This document shows, piece by piece, positions 11,966-21,646 of a stretch of DNA of 64,000 bases; the first letter of the stretch is position 1; every line of letters starts with the position of its first letter. The DNA lies in assembly GCF_000226095.1 (NCBI RefSeq), contig NC_016475.1:1860001-1924000 (forward strand), in the 5' to 3' direction. The position numbers were made by a program, and so were the translations under genes. Under the pieces are notes generated by a model. The model had not been told where the DNA came from and ran no database searches. It saw only the letters and a program-made list of their open reading frames with translations. Source of the stretch: Thermothelomyces thermophilus ATCC 42464 (taxonomy: Eukaryota > Ascomycota > Sordariomycetes > Sordariales > Chaetomiaceae).

Positions 11966-12011
11966 GTGGGGCATGTATCGCACTAGGATTAATAATGCTG
12001 GAAGAGGTGTA
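11966..12011 (-). repeat. Right terminal inverted repeat of the Tc1/mariner derivative
   Basis: It is the exact mirror of the left end over 46 bp and terminates in GGTGTA at the TA target site (12010-12011). Confidence 0.95.
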
Positions 12012-13311
12012 CTATGTAGTCGCTTGAAAATGAGGCTCTTCGGCAGTAACGTGTATGTCACTCAAGCAACGTGGGTCAGAGTGCAACGGGTTGTGCGAAT
12101 CAATCACCATCTTAGCTTCATTAATTCCTCCGTCCCTGGTCCCACTCCACTCAAGTTTATCTCTACCTCTCTGCAGGTTGCAGGTTGGATGTATGTACAT
12201 ACATACGTACATACATACCATACGTGTAAGTCGGTCTTGCATGTGGCCCGCTTACAGTCGGGAACACGCTAACTACGGAGCGCATACGTGATACTTGTCA
12301 TTTTCTATAACTTTTATATGTATGTATGTACATATCCGCTAGACACTGAAACAACGTTGTGTGGGGGGCGAAGTTACCAGATTACCTACCGTTCTGGAGG
12401 CCCTGAACTGAGAAGTCGTCGTTCAGAACAAAGTAACTATGGATGACCTTGCGTTGAAAAAGGCCACTCTGGCAGAAACAGGGGGTTCAGTGCCACCGCA
12501 CAGGCTGTGACCCGCTGCGTGGGCAGCCGACTGCGGGGCCAGCCAACCCAAGTCGGAGATGGAAACGGCTGGAAGCCTGCAAGAGCGGAATGGCTGATGC
12601 CAGGCAAGGCAACGTCTCTTCACAAAAGTAAATTACTAAGTGACGGCGATCAATAGCCAGCTGGCTGGTGCACAGAAGTACTCATAGTAAATTGGTAATA
12701 TCTTAAAAACCATTCAAGAAGCTGATGAAGGTGGAAAGCTGTTCCACGTTCGATGAGGGTTACTGCGGTACCTTACGAAGGGTTGTACCTTACGTAAGGT
12801 ACCTTATGTACGGAGGCACGGTACGGAGTACAGATCTCCAATGCGGAGCAGGCAAAGTCGAGGGACCAATGCTGCTTCCCAATTGACAGCGAATGCAACA
12901 GGGCTGGAGGTACCCGGTACGGCGCGCCCTAGCGCAGTGGGGCCGGTCTGTTGGGCGGCGGCAAATGGGCCATTGTGAAAGCGCGAAGTGGCTTAAACCA
13001 AGGATAAGGACAGATTTCCCGTTCCCCAAATCTAGGACGGGCATTCAAAAAGGCTGAGCTTGCTTCCAACTCGCCCTTTCATTCTCGTTTCACCAACCAT
13101 CTCACTTGACGACGCCGGAATCCTCAGTGTTTCCCTTCCTTCTTCTTCTTCCTAGCCAGTATCCCCGTAGGATTGGCTCAAGGAGAGCGCACCTGTCGGC
13201 ATCGACGACTGCCACTCCTTCGTTTTTTTCCAGACACCTCCTCGTCGCCTGCTAGCAGTCGCGCAAAGAGGGTTGCCTTTCTTTCTCCCTTTCTACCACA
13301 CTGCTTTCGAC
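12012..13311. promoter_or_regulatory. Upstream region of the BiP gene
   Basis: This spacer must contain the kar2 promoter. Visible structure includes alternating TGTATGTACATACATAC tracts at 12189-12218 and 12315-12333, repeated GGTACCTTACG-like words at 12768-12806, and one GTACGGAGTAC word at 12821-12831. A CCAAT lies near 12865. A pyrimidine-rich leader (CTTCCTTCTTCTTCTTCC type) runs from 13130 to 13156. I could not identify a confident unfolded-protein-response element by eye. Confidence 0.4.
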
Positions 13312-15697
13312 ATGGAGAGTCGAACGCGGAGCTGGGCCCTCGGCCTGAGCTTCATTGGGTTTTTTGCCCTTCTATTTTCTCTGGGCTTCGTCCAGCAAGT
13401 CAAGGCGGACGATGTTTCTGAATATGGCACCGTCATCGGTATTGTACGTGCAACTCCTCTCGAGTCCCGCTGAAAAACAGATGGGCGGACTAACACAGGG
13501 ACTTGAATAGGATCTGGGCACCACTTATTCGTAAGTCCTTTCGAATCTCGGTTCTCCGCCATATTATCCCGCGCCAGCGCAACCTTTTGGACTCGAAACT
13601 GGACACGGTGTCGGGATTGCGCTTGTGGGGCACATGCACGGGAGAGAACAAAGAAGCTAACCAAGATCAGATGCGTGGGTGTGATGCAGAAGGGCAAGGT
13701 CGAGATTCTGGTCAATGACCAAGGTGCGTCGTCGTCTTCTGCACGCCTCCAGCAGAGCCAATTGCGGCTGACAGCTTTTTTTTTAGGAAACCGTATCACC
13801 CCCTCATATGTCGCCTTTACCGATGAGGAAAGGCTGGTCGGAGACGCGGCCAAGAACCAGGCCGCCGCGAATCCCTTCAGGACTATCTTCGACGTCAAGC
13901 GCCTGATTGGCCGCAAGTTCTCGGAGAAGGAAGTCCAGAATGATATCAAGCACTTCCCCTACAAGGTCGCCTCCAAGGATGACAAGCCCGTTGTCAAGGT
14001 TGAGGTGGGCGGTACGGAGAAGACCTTCACACCCGAGGAAATCTCGGCCATGGTTCTTTCCAAGGTACGTTAGATAGAGCCTGTCCGCTATTTTTTTTTC
14101 CCACTTCCAGTCCTCGCTAACAGCCCGGCAGATGAAGGAGACCGCCGAGTCCTACCTGGGCAAGAAGGTCACCCACGCCGTCGTCACCGTTCCTGCCTAC
14201 TTCAACGATAACCAAAGGCAGGCCACAAAGGATGCCGGCATGATCGCTGGTCTCAACGTTCTCCGCATCGTCAACGAGCCCACCGCCGCCGCCATCGCCT
14301 ACGGTCTGGACAAGACGGAGGGCGAGCGCCAAATCATTGTCTATGACCTCGGTGGTGGCACTTTCGATGTGTCGCTCCTCTCTATTGACCAGGGTGTCTT
14401 TGAGGTTCTGGCTACCGCCGGTGATACCCACCTCGGTGGTGAGGATTTCGACCAGCGCATCATCAACCACTTCGCCAAGGCCTTCAACAAGAAGCACGGT
14501 GTCGATATCACCACCGATGCCAAGGCTATGGGCAAGCTCAAGCGTGAGGCCGAGAAGGCGAAGCGCACCCTGTCGAGCCAGATGTCCACTCGTATCGAGA
14601 TTGAGGCTTTCTACCAGGGCAAGGACTTCAGCGAGACCCTGACTCGCGCCAAGTTCGAGGAGCTCAACGCCGACCTGTTCCGCAAGACGCTCAAGCCTGT
14701 CGAGCAGGTTCTCAAGGACGCCAAGATCAGCAAGAGCGATGTTGACGACATTGTGCTCGTCGGTGGTTCCACCCGTATTCCCAAGATCCAGTCCCTCATT
14801 GAGGAGTACTTTGGCAAGACTGCCAGCAAGGGTATCAACCCTGACGAGGCCGTCGCTTTTGGCGCCGCTGTCCAGGCTGGTGTGCTGAGCGGCGAGGAGG
14901 GCACTGAGGAGATTGTGCTCATGGATGTCAACCCGCTCACCCTCGGTATCGAGACCACGGGCGGTGTCATGACCAAGCTCATCCCCCGCAACACCCCGAT
15001 CCCGACCCGCAAGAGCCAGATCTTCTCGACCGCCGCCGACAACCAGCCCGTCGTCCTCATCCAGGTCTACGAGGGTGAGCGGTCGATGACCAAGGACAAC
15101 AACCTTCTCGGCAAGTTCGAGCTTACCGGCATTCCTCCCGCCCCCCGTGGCGTGCCTCAGATTGAGGTCACTTTTGAGCTCGACGCCAACGGAATTCTCA
15201 AGGTCTCTGCCCACGACAAGGGCACCGGAAAGGGCGAGTCGATCACCATTACCAACGACAAAGGACGTCTCACCCAGGAGGAGATTGACCGCATGATCGC
15301 CGAGGCCGAAAAGTATGCCGAGGAGGACAAGGCCACCCGCGAGCGCATTGAGGCTCGCAACGGTCTGGAGAACTACGCTTTCAGCCTGAAGAACCAGGTA
15401 AACGACGAGGAGGGTCTGGGTAAGAAGATTTCGGAGGAGGACAAGGAGACCATTCTCGAGGCCGTCAAGGAGACCCAGGACTGGCTCGAGGAGAACGGTA
15501 AGCTCCCCCATGCACATGACCAAGACACGGGGCGCAATGCTAACCCACCGGACACAGCTGCTACTGCCACCACGGAGGACTTTGAGGAGCAGAAAGAGAA
15601 GCTCAGCAACGTGGCGTACCCGATCACCAGCAAGCTCTACTCGGGCGGCAGCGCTGGTGGTGATGACGATGAGCCGAGTGCCCACGATGAGCTTTGA
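13312..15697 (+). CDS. kar2: ER Hsp70 chaperone BiP/Kar2
   Basis: BiP is the ATP-driven Hsp70 of the ER lumen, acting in import, folding, ERAD and unfolded-protein sensing. The exons are 13312-13443, 13511-13530, 13671-13723, 13787-14064, 14132-15497 and 15558-15697 (662 aa). The N-terminal hydrophobic stretch [12 protein letters not shown] within residues 1-32 is a signal peptide, and the protein ends in HDEL for ER retrieval. Hsp70 signatures are visible: DLGTTYS (phosphate 1, encoded by a 20-nt micro-exon), [15 protein letters not shown] and [13 protein letters not shown]. The last intron (60 nt, GCTAAC branch site) is a multiple of three and stays open, so an automated model could translate it as a 20-residue insert after DWLEEN. 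The antisense strand has a 522-codon open frame, which is a codon-bias shadow. Confidence 0.97.
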
Positions 15698-16926
15698 TCA
15701 TGTTATCAGTTAGTATCATAGAGATTCCCCAATAATTTTTTGTTTTGATGGCATGAAAAGTTGAGGGCCGGCCCGGGTTGGGCTCCCTTATCCTTAGATT
15801 TCCAGGTTGCTCTGTCGGCGGCGTGTGTGTTGATTGAGTGGGACGTTTGTGATGACAAAGGGTACTTACTGTACGTTGTTGGACTTGCACAAGTATGAGT
15901 TGGAGGTTCCCATGATGCAATCAACCCCCGGGTTCCAGGCAGCTGGCTTTTCCATCATCGCCTAGGGGCTCTTAAGTTGGAGGTGGGCATGTGCTCTTCT
16001 TGCCTGGCTGCTGCGAATTGAGCATTTCCATGTACGGAACACATAGGTATGTACATGTGTACAGTACAGGCTTATTCCCCTAGCGACAGGTTTAAGAGGG
16101 CAATGTTCTTGCTTGCCGTGATCTGGTCCTCCCCCTCGAAAAGATAAAATATCAGCAGCGTAAGCTTTGCTACTAAATGATATATGATTTGACCATGATG
16201 TCCAACCTCTGCTTCGCTACCGCAACTTATCAAATGAGCTGGGGGCCGTCGATTAAAGAGTGGCACTTGTACCGATTATGGAGGTGCGTTACGCGTGCCC
16301 TTGAACTCGACGCGGCAGGTTGGCGGTTCGAATGGGGATGGGGAGCAGCGCGACCGGATGGAGCGGCCCAGTAGAGGGAGGGTCAGGATGAACTATCCGT
16401 AATAATTGTATCTAGAGCCCTCCTGATGACCACCCCCTACCAGACCTAAGTACCTACCTACCTGCCTCTACGCTCAATACCATGTAAATGAAGGATATGG
16501 GAGGACGATCAGAGACTCGATCACTCGTAGTTCTGAGAAATAGATCACTGCTCTTGGGAAGGAAAAACATTTCAGGGCTCAAATGAGCCTATGGGCGGCA
16601 AAGACGACCCGACTAACGACCAAGAAGAGGGAGAAAAAGGAGCAAGAAGAAATGGAAGAGAATGAAAAAAAAAAAAAAAAAAGGAAATGAAGAACAACCA
16701 AGCGCCTTTCCTGTTCGTCACTCAGCCTGTCCATCTTGTTATTTTCTTGTTTCCTGGCGCACTTACCTGATATCTTCCCATTTCGTCCCTCCTTTCCTTC
16801 TTTCTCCCCCTAAAGTCAACGTATAATTGTTTGCCTCGCGGCAGAAATACAGTTTCGGCGGCGGCGGCGGCAGCAGCAGCAGAGAGAGAGAGAGAGAGAG
16901 AGGTTAACCTAAGTCGGTCTCTACTA
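15698..16926. other. Spacer downstream of BiP; low-complexity tracts
   Basis: No gene was recognised. The stretch carries the BiP 3' region, a GTACATGTGTACAGTAC palindromic patch at 16051-16067, an A run at about 16664-16681 and a microsatellite block near 16857. A GGTTCGAAT-like string near 16322 lacks the arms needed for a tRNA. Confidence 0.5.
16857..16902. repeat. Compound microsatellite (GGC)n-(AGC)n-(AG)n
   Basis: Three simple repeats abut: about six GGC/GCG units, four AGC units, then about ten AG units. It lies just beyond the 3' end of the minus-strand gene modelled at 16927-18019, so it may fall in that gene's 3' untranslated region. Confidence 0.85.
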
Positions 16927-18019
16927 TTAGAACCTCGGCAGGCCGGGGGGGTACCAGTACCGGCTCGACTGCCGCCGCTCTCCCTCCTCTTCCTCTTCCT
17001 CCTGCCCCACCTGGCTGCTCCCGTCGCTGTCGACATTATCGCCGTCACCGTCACCGTCACCGTCACTGTCACCGTCACCGTCACCGTCACCGTCACCGTC
17101 ACTGTCACCGTCACCGTCACTGTCACCGTCACCGTCACTGTCACCGTCACCGTCACTGTCACCGTCACCGTCTCCTGTTCGCTCCTCGTTCGCGTGACGG
17201 TGGTCGTCATCATTCATCGTCGCCGTCGCCGTTGTTGTTGTTGTTCTTGTTCTTGTCGTTGTTGTTCTCGGCTTGACAACGGCGAGGATGCGCACCAGAC
17301 GACCTCATCGGACACGGACACGTCGGCTCCGGCGGCTCCGAGAAGGCGGCGCTGGAGTCCGAGGCGGCGGTCAGGCAGGTGGCCACGGACGAGTTGGAGA
17401 CCTGGTCGTCGTCCAACTCGCGGGCCGCGGAAGCGGGGCACCCGTCCTCCGTCTTCGCTCGCAAGAGCCGCGCGAGAGGGCCGCGCGATGATGGTGTCGG
17501 CGTCGGAAGAAGAAGAAGAGGACGAGGAGGAGGAGGAGGAGGAGGATCGGGGTAGTCGGTGGCGTGGAGTTGCCTCAGGGCGTTGAGCATTCTCTCGGCC
17601 CAGTCGAGTCCCCCGCTGAAGCTCACGTCCCCCGAGCTCGCGCCCGGGCTGGTGAGCAGGTGGCGGGTCGTGAATTTGGGGTAGTTACAGTTCGGAAATC
17701 CCCAGTCGAGCCTGACAAAGCATTGGCCAGTTTCTGCCCAGCGCCGGACCGTGTGCTCATCGTAGCCGCCCCTGACGGCGACAAGCCGGACCGAGACGGT
17801 ATGGGGGCCTCCGGGTTCGTGGCTCAGAGGTTTCAGGGGCTTCACGGGAGCCTGGACTGAGAGTCCGGGCGGCTGCCCGTAGACGGAGACCGCCTGGATG
17901 ATGATGGTCGTTTCCTGGCGGCCATTAGTAATGTGGATGGATATGATAACGCGAGTGGCTATGTAGGGGGGAGTTCCCAACCGTGTTAGCATCTGGGGCA
18001 ACGTTCGGCGTGGAGACAT
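16927..18019 (-). CDS. Unrecognised protein with a probable Asp/Gly-repeat acidic tail
   Basis: I do not recognise this family. From the ATG at 18019 a frame runs 269 codons to a stop at 17210. Its first 160 residues look like a folded domain (RVIISIHITNGRQETTII, VRLVAVRGGYDEHTVRRW, CFVRLDWGFPNCNYPKF, GGLDWAERMLNALRQL), followed by a Pro- and Ser-rich stretch. A GTGCGC donor at 17295 and a CAG acceptor at 17175 would remove 121 nt and enter another open frame in phase. The two-exon model (18019-17296 and 17174-16927) gives 323 aa. Its tail is a run of GDGDSD units from a hexanucleotide repeat, then EEEEEEGERRQ and a C-terminus SSRYWYPPGLPRF. Which form is made is unknown. The core domain is the better supported part. 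It diverges from the next gene at 19063. Confidence 0.5.
17041..17173. repeat. Hexanucleotide minisatellite GTCACC/GTCACT with 18-bp higher-order unit
   Basis: About 22 tandem hexamers occur. A C-to-T variant recurs every third unit over much of the array, making an 18-bp higher-order unit (GTCACCGTCACCGTCACT). On the minus strand the array reads as GDGDSD repeats, all with GAC for Asp and GGT for Gly, which points to expansion by slippage or unequal exchange. Confidence 0.95.
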
Positions 18020-19062
18020 GGGACATTATTGGCGGCCACGCTTTAACAGGGAGCAAAAGCAATTGCTCACAGAAGACGTAGGTAATACAATGGGCTGTAG
18101 GATCTGTTGCGCGTGTCAATCTTGCCGCCGTCATCGCGATGTAGGAGGAGCGCATCCTTATATCTGAGTGCTGCAGTCAAAACAGCTCACCAAGAATGGA
18201 AGTCGATTCAGCCGATTCAGCCGATCACAAGGCTGGATTGGTACCTATCTTGTTTTGTGCCTCACCTGCCCCTTAAAGTAAACGGAATTATGTCACAACT
18301 CATGGATGAGATGATTTCCTTCTCCATGTGGCTCCTCAACGAGACCACGGGTTGTCTCGATCCCCGTCAGCGGAGCCGCTTCCCTCTTGGGGGAGTTGTA
18401 ATTTTGCCCGTTGTGAGCACGAGGAGAGGAGGAGGGAGCGGGGGTTATGGAGGGTGGCTGGCCCTCTAGACCTGTCGTAGCGGCTGCCGGCACACCATCT
18501 TCAACAGGAGCCAAGCTCAGCCGCATTCAGGTTGGCAGAGTTCCCTGCAGCTCTGCTTGTCCAGTTAGGGGGCGGCCGCCTTTATTGTTTCATTAGATGA
18601 CCGCGTCAACACCTCCCCCCACACGCTAGATGTAAATTCCCTTTGCCGTTCCTGGTAGGTCCGAAGGTCTCCAAGGCTTCGAATCTGCCATCGTGCATGA
18701 GGTCGGTGAGAGGAGGTGAGAGGAGGCTGAACTTAGACTCGATGAACGATTCTGAGTGGTGCCAGCTAATCCCCTCCTCCCCCCTCCTCCCCCTCCTCCC
18801 AAGGCGTGTGTGTAGATCCGCGTGGGTTATCTCCCATCATGCCCGCTAAGTCCAGGTACGGCACCTCTTAACCCATCCTTTTCGCGATTTGCCCCGTCGC
18901 CGCCTTGCGGGGCGCAACAACCGTTGAGCCGCAAGGTGAAATGGTTCGCGCCCGTCCTGCTATAACCCTATATGAATTCGTTCTTATTAGTCGGGCACGT
19001 CCTCTGTTCGTATTGCTGTTTCGACCTGTCGCTCGACAACTTTCCTCGCCACGCTGGTCGAA
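18020..19062. other. Divergent spacer between two unrecognised genes
   Basis: This probably holds the promoters of the genes starting at 18019 (-) and 19063 (+). It contains a pyrimidine tract CCCCTCCTCC repeated at 18770-18801 and a short GAGGTGAGAGGA duplication near 18705-18726. No RNA gene was seen. Confidence 0.45.
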
Positions 19063-20045
19063 ATGGTGCGACGCCGGCAGCGACACGATTGGCGTCCGCT
19101 GACGCTGCATGATATCGGGTACAACAACCGCCGAATCGACGTCGAGGTGTTCTTGAATGGCAGCACCTTGACCAAAGTGCCTGCGTATGGCAGCACTGAC
19201 TGGGAGGAGAACTGGATTGCGGCCCCAATCGCACAGGCACTGATCGGTTGTTACACCTTCGAGGAGGGGGCCAGTTTCGGCGAGCGAGGACGCATCGAAT
19301 ACACCAGGAGCCTTAACCTCACCATCATGATCAACGGCAAGTCCGCGGATGCGACATTTCGAGTACTCGAGAACGCCGAAAACCGCGTGAATGTCCCCAT
19401 GCTCGTCGGCGAGGCTACCATCAGGGAGATATGGGGGGAGGCATGGCCTCCCTCTCACCTTCCTCCGTCCCGTGCTCCTCCTCTTCCTCTTCCACTGAAC
19501 ACGCCTCCCGCTCCCGCGCCGCACCAGCCCGGCACCGACGTCCACACGGCCTGCTCCTCAGCTCCCGAGGTTTACGGACAGACGGCAGAGGCGCCCTTCG
19601 CTTACCCCCAGTTCCCCTCGGGGTATTCGTACGATTCCTTCGGATTCTCCTCCGGCACTCCGTTCAACCCCGCCATCGCCCATCAGGGTTCGCTCCCCGT
19701 CATGAGCACGCCATGGCCTACCGGCGCTGGGTACGCCCTGGTAGACCTGACGGGCACCTCAGCCGCCGGTTTCTCCTCCGCACAACAAGCCGGCGGCATT
19801 GCTACTCTCCTCGATCATGCCGATAGGCAGCCCGTCGAGGGGGACTTCGAAAACTGTAATGACTGGATCAGCAACTTCGATTACACTTCCCAGCTACAGT
19901 AAGTACATACCCTCGCTGTGCTGCGCTGCATACAAGCGCATGAACCTGTCGTCAGAACACAACAAGACGCCGGCCCGTCAGCCTCCAATGTCGTTTGGCC
20001 ATGACGCTGACCATCCGCCCTCTCAGGAACGAGCACGATGGCTAG
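19063..20045 (+). CDS. Unrecognised protein, Pro-rich C-terminal half
   Basis: I do not recognise this family. The main exon 19063-19898 encodes 278 residues. A GTAAGT donor at 19899 and a TCTCAG acceptor ending at 20026, with a CGCTGAC branch site 15 nt upstream, would replace an immediate stop with the short tail NEHDG (284 aa). Without splicing the protein ends at 19902. Residues 1-130 have a compact mixed hydrophobic pattern (RIDVEVFLNGSTLTKV, LNLTIMINGKSADATFRV, VPMLVGEATIREIWG). Residues 130-280 are rich in Pro, Ala, Ser and Gly, with aromatic patches. The strand-like first half loosely recalls small beta-barrel folds, but I see no catalytic motif and make no functional claim. Codon use and frame length favour a real gene. 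Confidence 0.55.
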
Positions 20046-20709
20046 CTGCGGGCATGCTGTTTTGTATTGGCTGGAAAGACCAGTCAGGTGAGACGCCCTT
20101 CCCGGTTTTTTTTCTTTTTCTTTTTCTTTTTCTTTTTTTCCCCCTTTTCTTACTCCTTTCTCTTCTCTATTCATTTTTGGTCCATCACCGGTATGTCACT
20201 GAAACAGGATCGGAGACCGCATCTGGAACATGGCTAACCTATCGATCCCGATAATGAGGAAGAAGGGAAAGAAACCTCGAAGAAAACAAGCAAATGATCA
20301 AGTACGGGATTCGGCTGAGAAGCACCTCCCTTACGAATGTCGTTTCCCCACCCTACGAAACGCAAGGGTGGGCAGGAAACACACTGATAGCCGAACTCTA
20401 TGTTTCTGGCTAGCTCCTTCCTTTCACTCTTCGTCCTTTGCAGCTTGGTTTTGCTTTTTGTTGGGGGGAGGAATCCGCAAGATTCCTCGGGTGGGTTGCA
20501 GTGCCCCATGATTAGATCTCTCCCATCCGTTTTTGTCAAGCATCGTTGCAAGACGTCAGCGATTGCATAATATGATACGTTTATGACCTCCTTTTCCCTA
20601 TCGCCCATTCTGTCAAACAAAAAATAAAATAAAATAAAAAACCTCCGCTCTCTGCTCCCTCAACAGAGCAAACAATCACACATCACAAATTTTAGGTTTA
20701 CATTTAACA
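20046..20709. other. Spacer with T-rich and A-rich tracts
   Basis: No gene was seen. CTTTTT repeats run at 20104-20150 and AAAAT repeats at about 20621-20640. The latter lie about 70 bp upstream of the next start codon, so they may be promoter-associated. Composition becomes AT-richer toward the following gene. Confidence 0.5.
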
Positions 20710-21646
20710 ATGTCATCATCAAGTTTAATCACATCTCCGTCGGCGTCAACTGTTCCTGCCTCGCAGCAAGATGGCGATCCTGCGATAGTACGATTTACCA
20801 ATGTGGAAGATCTCTTCAATTTGATTAATCACACTACTAGGGATTTCCTCATCGTCACTCGTACGGTATCGCCTTCCCTCTTATTTCTATATAGTATACT
20901 AATTATTAGACGTCTCTCCTCGTCATTTTACCAGAATCGAGCGGGAGCGAGAGAAGCGACACCGCAAGTTCCGTTTTCGCCGCTACGAGAGCGACACCCA
21001 GATCCTCTTTATCACGATCCCGACTGGCGTTCTCGAAGCGCTCCACCTCGAATTAAATAGTATTTATTTGGAAGAGCTCTTAAGAATGGGTCTAAGCCAC
21101 TCTTGGTCTTTAATGGGCGCTACAACGTTTCGACAAGACCATCCTAGAGAAAACAGCGGAGAAGGCGATTCGACCGGTGGTCCAAGACCAGAGCGTACCA
21201 AAGGTAGGTGGCCAACGCTCGTCATTGAGGCTGGCCACTCGGAAACATTACAGGAGCTTTATAACGACATGCGGTGGTGGTTTCGGGCATCAAATCACGA
21301 TGTCAAGATAGTTATTCTTGCGAAATTCGACCACCAACAACGCCATATTTTGCTCGAGAAGTGGGAGGAAGAAAACTTGTATCCGCAAGGAGCGATCACA
21401 CGGAGTCGGGCTGCTGCTATATCGCAGCAAAACGGCGTCCTCGAGCCTGTAAAACGGCAGTCAATTACCATTTGGCGCGATGAGACGACAAATCCAGTAT
21501 CGTACAATGTCATTAGGGAGGCATTGGTACTAGAGTTTCGACTTCTTTTTCTTCGCGATCCTGGCCCGCAAGAGGGTGATATTGTATTGAGCATTCAGGA
21601 CCTTCAGTTGTATGCAGAGTACGTCTGGGATGAGGTCCTGGATTAA
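20710..21646 (+). CDS. Fungal family protein with possible PD-(D/E)XK nuclease-like core
   Basis: The exons are 20710-20860 and 20910-21646, with a 49-nt intron holding an ACTAAT branch-like site (295 aa). The splice gives a continuous product (FLIVTHVSPRHFTRIERERE, then a basic helix and YESDTQILFITIPTGVLEAL). The core PTLVIEAGHSETLQELYNDM at about 152-171, followed by RWWFRASNHDVKIVILAKFD, resembles a large family of fungal hypothetical proteins. In these an E-x-G motif and a D-x-K-like motif (DVK) suggest a restriction-endonuclease-like fold. That fold assignment is from memory and unproven here. The gene has clearly lower GC and more A/T-ending codons than its neighbours, consistent with a lineage-variable or transferred gene. 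It is a whole gene with no visible damage. Confidence 0.7.

Larger units (their letters stand above)
11479..12011. mobile_element. Tc1/mariner-family deletion derivative (MITE-like), 533 bp including TA duplication
   Basis: The element is bounded by a perfect 46-bp inverted repeat (11479-11524 and 11966-12011) whose outermost bases are TA, the target duplication typical of Tc1/mariner transposons. The interior keeps a small piece of transposase on the minus strand but is far too short to be autonomous (full elements run 1.3-2 kb). The left end lies 3 bp beyond the HBS1 stop codon. The identity of the two ends suggests a fairly recent insertion or strong selection on the ends while mobile. I see no RIP-style extreme AT bias in it. 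Confidence 0.88.

Noticed and set aside
14117-15685. A 522-codon open frame antisense to BiP
   Set aside because: Long antisense frames are a well known by-product of codon bias in Hsp70 genes. The sense strand is an unmistakable BiP and the antisense product is low-complexity Leu/Val/Gly/Asp.
16310-16350. GGTTCGAAT-like string considered as a tRNA T-loop
   Set aside because: No matching acceptor, D or anticodon arms could be folded around it.
17041-17173. Tandem hexamers considered as a CRISPR-like array
   Set aside because: There are no unique spacers, the unit is 6 bp, and the host is a eukaryote. It is a minisatellite.
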